Assembly (NCBI GenBank): GCA_015064845.1
Contig: SVRL01000008.1
Coordinates: 1-59,524 of the forward strand
Direction: 5' to 3'
Source of the DNA: Oscillospiraceae bacterium
Lineage (GTDB): Bacteria > Bacillota > Clostridia > Oscillospirales > CAG-272
DNA length: 59,524 bases
The notes below the pieces were generated by a model. It did not search any database. It saw nothing but the letters and a program-made list of their open reading frames with translations, and was not told where the DNA came from. The position numbers and the translations under genes were made by a program. Positions 56,319 to 59,524 of this stretch are shown piece by piece; the first letter of the stretch is position 1, and each line of letters starts with the position of its first letter.

Positions 56319-57295
56319 CTCGTGAACAATTGATCGAAAAAGCCTCCGAGCTTCTTTCCAACGGAACCGTAAGCGCTGTTCTCGGTTGGGGCGCAGGCGA
56401 ATTCTCTTATGATGTTACGCCCACTATTTTCAAAACCGTTGAAGAATTGAAAAACGGCTTCGTTTTCAGCGATTTCTGCGGAGCAAACTTCTCCAAATAT
56501 CTCGTTGCGAAAACACAGAAAATCGAAGGAAAAATCCTCGTTTTCCTGAAACCCTGCGATACTTACAGTTTTAATCAGCTTCTTACCGAACACCGTTTCG
56601 ACCGTGAAAAGGTATACGCTGTCGGTATCCCCTGCGAAGGTATGGCTGATATTTCCAAAATCAAAGCAATCTGCGGCGAAGGTATTTCCTCCATTACCGC
56701 AGACGGCGACAATTTCGTTGTTACCACGCTTTACGATGATGAACCCATTACGATCAACGGCGCAAGCGTTCTTGCGGAACGTTGCGTAAACTGCAAGAGC
56801 AAAAAGCATGTTGCATACGATGAATTGATGGGCGAAGACGGGGATGTTCTCGACTCCGGACGTTTCGACGAAGTTGCGCGTCTGGAAGCCATGACTCCCG
56901 ATGAAAGATTTGCTTTCTGGCAGAATGAGCTTTCCCGTTGCATCCGTTGCAACGCCTGCCGCGATGCTTGCCCTGCTTGCACCTGTGAAAAATGTGTGTT
57001 CGACAACCCCAAATCCGGTGTTGAAAATAAATCTCCCGCAAACAGCTTTGAAGAAAAACTGTTCCATATCATCCGCGCGTTCCACGTTGCGGGCCGTTGC
57101 ACAGACTGCGGCGAATGCTCCAGAGTTTGTCCTCAGAATATCCCGTTGCACCTCCTGAACCGTAAATTCATCAAAGATATCAATGAATTCTACGGCGATT
57201 ATCAGGCAGGCGCGGAAGTTGGTTCCAGAGCTCCTTTGGTAAACTATACCACCGAAGACCTTGAACCGGGCGAAGTTTTTAACAGGGAGGGATAA
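56306..57295 (+). CDS. Flx-like iron-sulfur electron-transfer subunit
   Basis: A 329-residue protein. The N-terminal half resembles FrhB/coenzyme F420-hydrogenase beta-like domains (VSAVLGWGAGEFSYDV, KILVFLKPCDTYSFNQLL). The C-terminal part has two [4Fe-4S] motifs (CIRCNACRDACPACTCEKC and CTDCGECSRVCPQ) in a dicluster arrangement, plus two cysteines at RCVNCKS. It matches the iron-sulfur subunits of Flx modules in general layout (FlxC or FlxB position), but I cannot say which symbol applies. TTGGAGG precedes the ATG. It overlaps flxD and ends next to the following iron-sulfur gene. Confidence 0.85.
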   Translation: MQKITREQLIEKASELLSNGTVSAVLGWGAGEFSYDVTPTIFKTVEELKNGFVFSDFCGANFSKYLVAKTQKIEGKILVFLKPCDTYSFNQLLTEHRFDREKVYAVGIPCEGMADISKIKAICGEGISSITADGDNFVVTTLYDDEPITINGASVLAERCVNCKSKKHVAYDELMGEDGDVLDSGRFDEVARLEAMTPDERFAFWQNELSRCIRCNACRDACPACTCEKCVFDNPKSGVENKSPANSFEEKLFHIIRAFHVAGRCTDCGECSRVCPQNIPLHLLNRKFIKDINEFYGDYQAGAEVGSRAPLVNYTTEDLEPGEVFNREG

Positions 57296-57297
57296 TG

Positions 57298-58326
57298 ATG
57301 CTTAAATGTTCTCTTGATAAAATTCAGAACCTTTTTGCCGAGATTTCCAAATCCGCAAAACTCTATCTTCCCGTTGACGGTACGGACGGCAGCGCCTCCT
57401 ACGGCGAATGGAGCGAAGGTGTGGAATGGAGCAACGCGCTCAATACCACCAAGAGCCCCAAAGATTTCTTCTTCCCTCAGACAGAAGATTTGATGGCGTT
57501 CAAAACCGCAGGTAAGAATATTGAAATCATCGACACGAGAAAAGAAAGTGAAGATTTCGTTGTGTTCGGTGTACGCGCTTGCGATGCAAAGAGTTTTGAT
57601 ATTCTCGACAGAGTATTTCTCAGCGAGCCTCAGGACAGCTTCTATGCAATGAAGCGCAAACACGGTATTATCGTTACCACCGCCTGCACAAGACCTTCCG
57701 AAACTTGCTTCTGCCAAGCTTTCGGCATTGATGCGGCTGCTCCCGCAGGTGATATTTCCACATGGAAGACGGAAGATGCACTCTACCTTCAGGCAAATAC
57801 CGAAAAGGGAACTGCTCTCATTGCTTCTCTCGGCGCGCTTCTTGAAGAATGCACCGATGATGCTGTAAACGCACAGAAGGAAAAGACTGCTGCTGTTATG
57901 GCAAAGCTTCCTTTGCAGAATCTTCCTACCGATGCATTCGGCGGTGGCAAAACACAGGAACTTTTCAACAATCCCGCTTGGGATGAACTTTCCCAGTCCT
58001 GTTTGGGATGCGGTACCTGTACCTTCGTATGCCCCACTTGCCAGTGCTACGATATCAAGGACTTCAATACAGGAAACGGTGTGCTCCGTTACCGTTGCTG
58101 GGACTCCTGCATGTACTCCGAATTCACAAGAATGGCGCATGGAAACAACAGATTGACACAGAAAGAACGTTTCCGCCAGCGTTTCATGCATAAACTCGTA
58201 TATTATCCCGAAAATAACGACGGTATCTTCGGCTGTGTTGGCTGCGGACGCTGTCTTGCAAAATGTCCGATTTCCATGAATATCGTAAAAGTCATGAAAA
58301 AGATTGGAGGAAATAAAGGTGAATAA
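57298..58326 (+). CDS. 4Fe-4S dicluster protein, hydrogenase beta-subunit-like (Flx-like)
   Basis: A 342-residue protein resembling the beta subunit of sulfhydrogenases and anaerobic sulfite reductase A: an N-terminal domain with FGVRACDAKSFDILDRVFL, a CTRPSETCFC motif, and a C-terminal dicluster (CLGCGTCTFVCPTCQC near residue 238 and CVGCGRCLAKCP near 315). These proteins sit between the FAD/NAD reductase and HdrA in Flx complexes. ATG 57298 gives seven bases to GGGAGG; ATG 57295, overlapping the previous stop, is also possible. It overlaps the FAD/NAD reductase gene by eight bases. Confidence 0.87.
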   Translation: MLKCSLDKIQNLFAEISKSAKLYLPVDGTDGSASYGEWSEGVEWSNALNTTKSPKDFFFPQTEDLMAFKTAGKNIEIIDTRKESEDFVVFGVRACDAKSFDILDRVFLSEPQDSFYAMKRKHGIIVTTACTRPSETCFCQAFGIDAAAPAGDISTWKTEDALYLQANTEKGTALIASLGALLEECTDDAVNAQKEKTAAVMAKLPLQNLPTDAFGGGKTQELFNNPAWDELSQSCLGCGTCTFVCPTCQCYDIKDFNTGNGVLRYRCWDSCMYSEFTRMAHGNNRLTQKERFRQRFMHKLVYYPENNDGIFGCVGCGRCLAKCPISMNIVKVMKKIGGNKGE

Positions 58327-59152
58327 TGTCAATGATACTTTGATTCCGAAAGTCGGCGTCATTACCGATGTTCGTATTGATACCCCCGATATCAAAACTT
58401 TCCGTGTTGTAACAACAGACGGCAAGAAGGCTTTTGATCACAAACCCGGTCAATGCGCAATGCTCTCCATTCCCGGTGTCGGCGAAGCGATGTTTTCCAT
58501 TACATCCTCTCCCACAAATACCGAATACATGGAATTTTCCATTAAGAAATGCGGATGTGTTACAGAATGGCTCCACCAGGCTGAAGCAGGTCAGCAGATT
58601 ACCATCAGAGGACCTTACGGCAATCCGTTCCCGGTTGACGACGTGTTTGCAGGCAAGAATCTTCTCTTCATTGCGGGCGGTGTAGGTCTTGCTCCCCTCC
58701 GTTCCGTCATCAACTACTGCCGCCACTACCGCGACCGTTACGGCGATATCGATATCGTTTACGGTTCCAGAAGCAAGGCAGATTTGCTTGACTATAAGGA
58801 AATCATCGAAGAATGGTCCACCGATGCAGGTGTCAGAGTACATCTTACCATAGACAATGCTCAGCCTGATTGGGACGGACACGTTGGTTTCGTTCCCAAC
58901 TACGTCAAGGAGCTTGGCTTTGATACCAATAAGACGGCGATTCTCTGCGGTCCTCCCATCATGATCAAATTCACGTTGGAAGGTCTCATTGCTCTCGGCT
59001 TTGACAAAACTCAGGTTTATACTACGCTTGAACTCAGAATGAAGTGCGGTGTCGGCAAATGCGGTAGATGTAACGTTGGCGCAAAATACGTTTGCAAAGA
59101 CGGTCCCGTATTCCGCTGTGACGAACTCGAAGAGCTTCCCAGTGAGTATTAA
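58319..59152 (+). CDS. flxA: FAD/NAD(P)-binding oxidoreductase (FlxA-like)
   Basis: A 277-residue ferredoxin-reductase-type flavoprotein: a beta-barrel FAD domain with AMFSITSSPTNTEYMEFSIK, a Rossmann NAD domain (NLLFIAGGVGLAPLRSVI), the ILCGPPIMIKF segment, and a C-terminal [2Fe-2S] site of the PyrK kind (MKCGVGKCGRCNVG ... YVCKDGPVF). In the Flx-Hdr complex this subunit oxidises NADH. GTG 58319 is used: GGAGG lies eight bases upstream, and the overlap with the previous stop is kept to eight bases. NADH rather than NADPH is inferred from the family. Confidence 0.92.
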   Translation: MNNVNDTLIPKVGVITDVRIDTPDIKTFRVVTTDGKKAFDHKPGQCAMLSIPGVGEAMFSITSSPTNTEYMEFSIKKCGCVTEWLHQAEAGQQITIRGPYGNPFPVDDVFAGKNLLFIAGGVGLAPLRSVINYCRHYRDRYGDIDIVYGSRSKADLLDYKEIIEEWSTDAGVRVHLTIDNAQPDWDGHVGFVPNYVKELGFDTNKTAILCGPPIMIKFTLEGLIALGFDKTQVYTTLELRMKCGVGKCGRCNVGAKYVCKDGPVFRCDELEELPSEY

Positions 59153-59164
59153 AGGAGAAAATAT

Positions 59165-59524
59165 ATGGAAAATACAGTAAATATTTTTCTTTTCGGTAAA
59201 AAATATGCAGTTCCGGAAAACCTGACCATCATGACCGCGATGGAATATGCGGGCTACCAGCTCGTTCGCGGCTGCGGTTGCAGAAACGGTTTTTGCGGTG
59301 CTTGCGCTACCATTTACCGTATCAAGGGCGACCGTGAATTGCACGCTTGCCTTGCTTGCCAGACCAAAGTACAGGACAATATGTATATCGCAACTCTGCC
59401 TTTCTTCCCTCTCGTAAAGGAAGTTTACGATATCAATAAAATTCCCGTAAACGAAACGGTCATGATGCAGCTTTATCCCGAAATTTACGCATGCATTGGC
59501 TGCAATGCTTGCACCAAAGCATGC
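59165..59524 (+). CDS. Fumarate-reductase-B-like iron-sulfur protein (3' truncated)
   Basis: The first 120 residues of a gene that continues past the window. A plant-type [2Fe-2S] domain (RGCGCRNGFCGACATIY with a later Cys in HACLAC, about residues 36-66) is followed by a helical linker and CIGCNACTKAC at the end, the first ligands of a [4Fe-4S] cluster. This order is that of SdhB/FrdB and TfrB subunits of fumarate reductases, where the protein passes electrons to a flavoprotein. AAAGGAG precedes the ATG. It follows the FAD/NAD reductase by 12 bases in the same operon. A downstream flavoprotein is predicted but not visible. Confidence 0.8.
   Translation, partial: MENTVNIFLFGKKYAVPENLTIMTAMEYAGYQLVRGCGCRNGFCGACATIYRIKGDRELHACLACQTKVQDNMYIATLPFFPLVKEVYDINKIPVNETVMMQLYPEIYACIGCNACTKAC

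Overview
The window reads as chromosomal DNA of an endospore-forming, strictly anaerobic member of the Clostridia (Bacillota), probably an uncultured gut-type lineage. The support is a complete spoIIIAA-AH cluster, spoVG, strong Shine-Dalgarno sites, sigma-A promoters with TTGACA/TATAAT boxes, [FeFe] hydrogenases and Hdr/Flx electron-transfer proteins. No rRNA, intact tRNA, CRISPR array or prophage was seen.

Layout. 1-158 is the tail of an unidentified gene. 478-5427 is the eight-gene spoIIIA operon (mother-cell side of the sporulation feeding channel). 5487-10311 (minus) holds a TPR-like protein, an MscS channel and a hisS-aspS operon. 10782-14919 carries a glycerate kinase gene with a frameshift, a gap with a DnaA box, and a small sugar-oxidation cluster (two TIM-barrel isomerases and a Gfo/Idh/MocA dehydrogenase). 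15020-20524 holds spoVG (minus), murC, a polar amino acid ABC transporter and a histidine phosphatase. 20616-27005 holds recG, a glycoside-hydrolase-like protein and a YfhO-type membrane protein. 27063-31081 (minus) has a small membrane protein, two overlapping WYL-domain regulators and a leucine-rich-repeat protein.

The first unusual locus is 31210-34019: a roughly 340-nt gene-free stretch rich in perfect stems, containing a tRNA T-arm look-alike, followed by translationally coupled genes for an SPFH (slipin-like) protein and the RNA ligase RtcB. It looks like an RNA-repair locus with its own structured non-coding RNA. After it come a GH63-like glycosidase, purC (minus), a copper-responsive operon (csoR with its operator inside the promoter, a membrane-anchored metal-binding protein, and copA carrying a C-terminal copper-chaperone domain with its own internal ribosome binding site), a DUF2079 membrane protein, a MITE-like inverted-repeat element, and an ADP-ribosylglycohydrolase/sirtuin/phosphoribosyltransferase group (minus).

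The second unusual locus is one long plus-strand operon, 45504 to the window end and beyond. Two thioredoxin-like [2Fe-2S] proteins, a PAS-containing sensory [FeFe] hydrogenase and a PP2C/SpoIIE-type phosphatase form a likely H2- or redox-sensing module. A catalytic ferredoxin-type [FeFe] hydrogenase follows, then an LDH-fold dehydrogenase carrying the malate-type arginine, class II fumarase, HdrB, HdrC, HdrA, an MvhD/FlxD protein, two iron-sulfur proteins, an FAD/NAD reductase (together Flx-like) and the start of a fumarate-reductase-B-like iron-sulfur protein. The inference is a flavin-based bifurcating NADH/ferredoxin/Hdr complex wired to oxaloacetate-malate-fumarate-succinate reduction and to hydrogen metabolism under redox-sensing control. 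All functions are read from sequence motifs and recalled family features; no database search was run.
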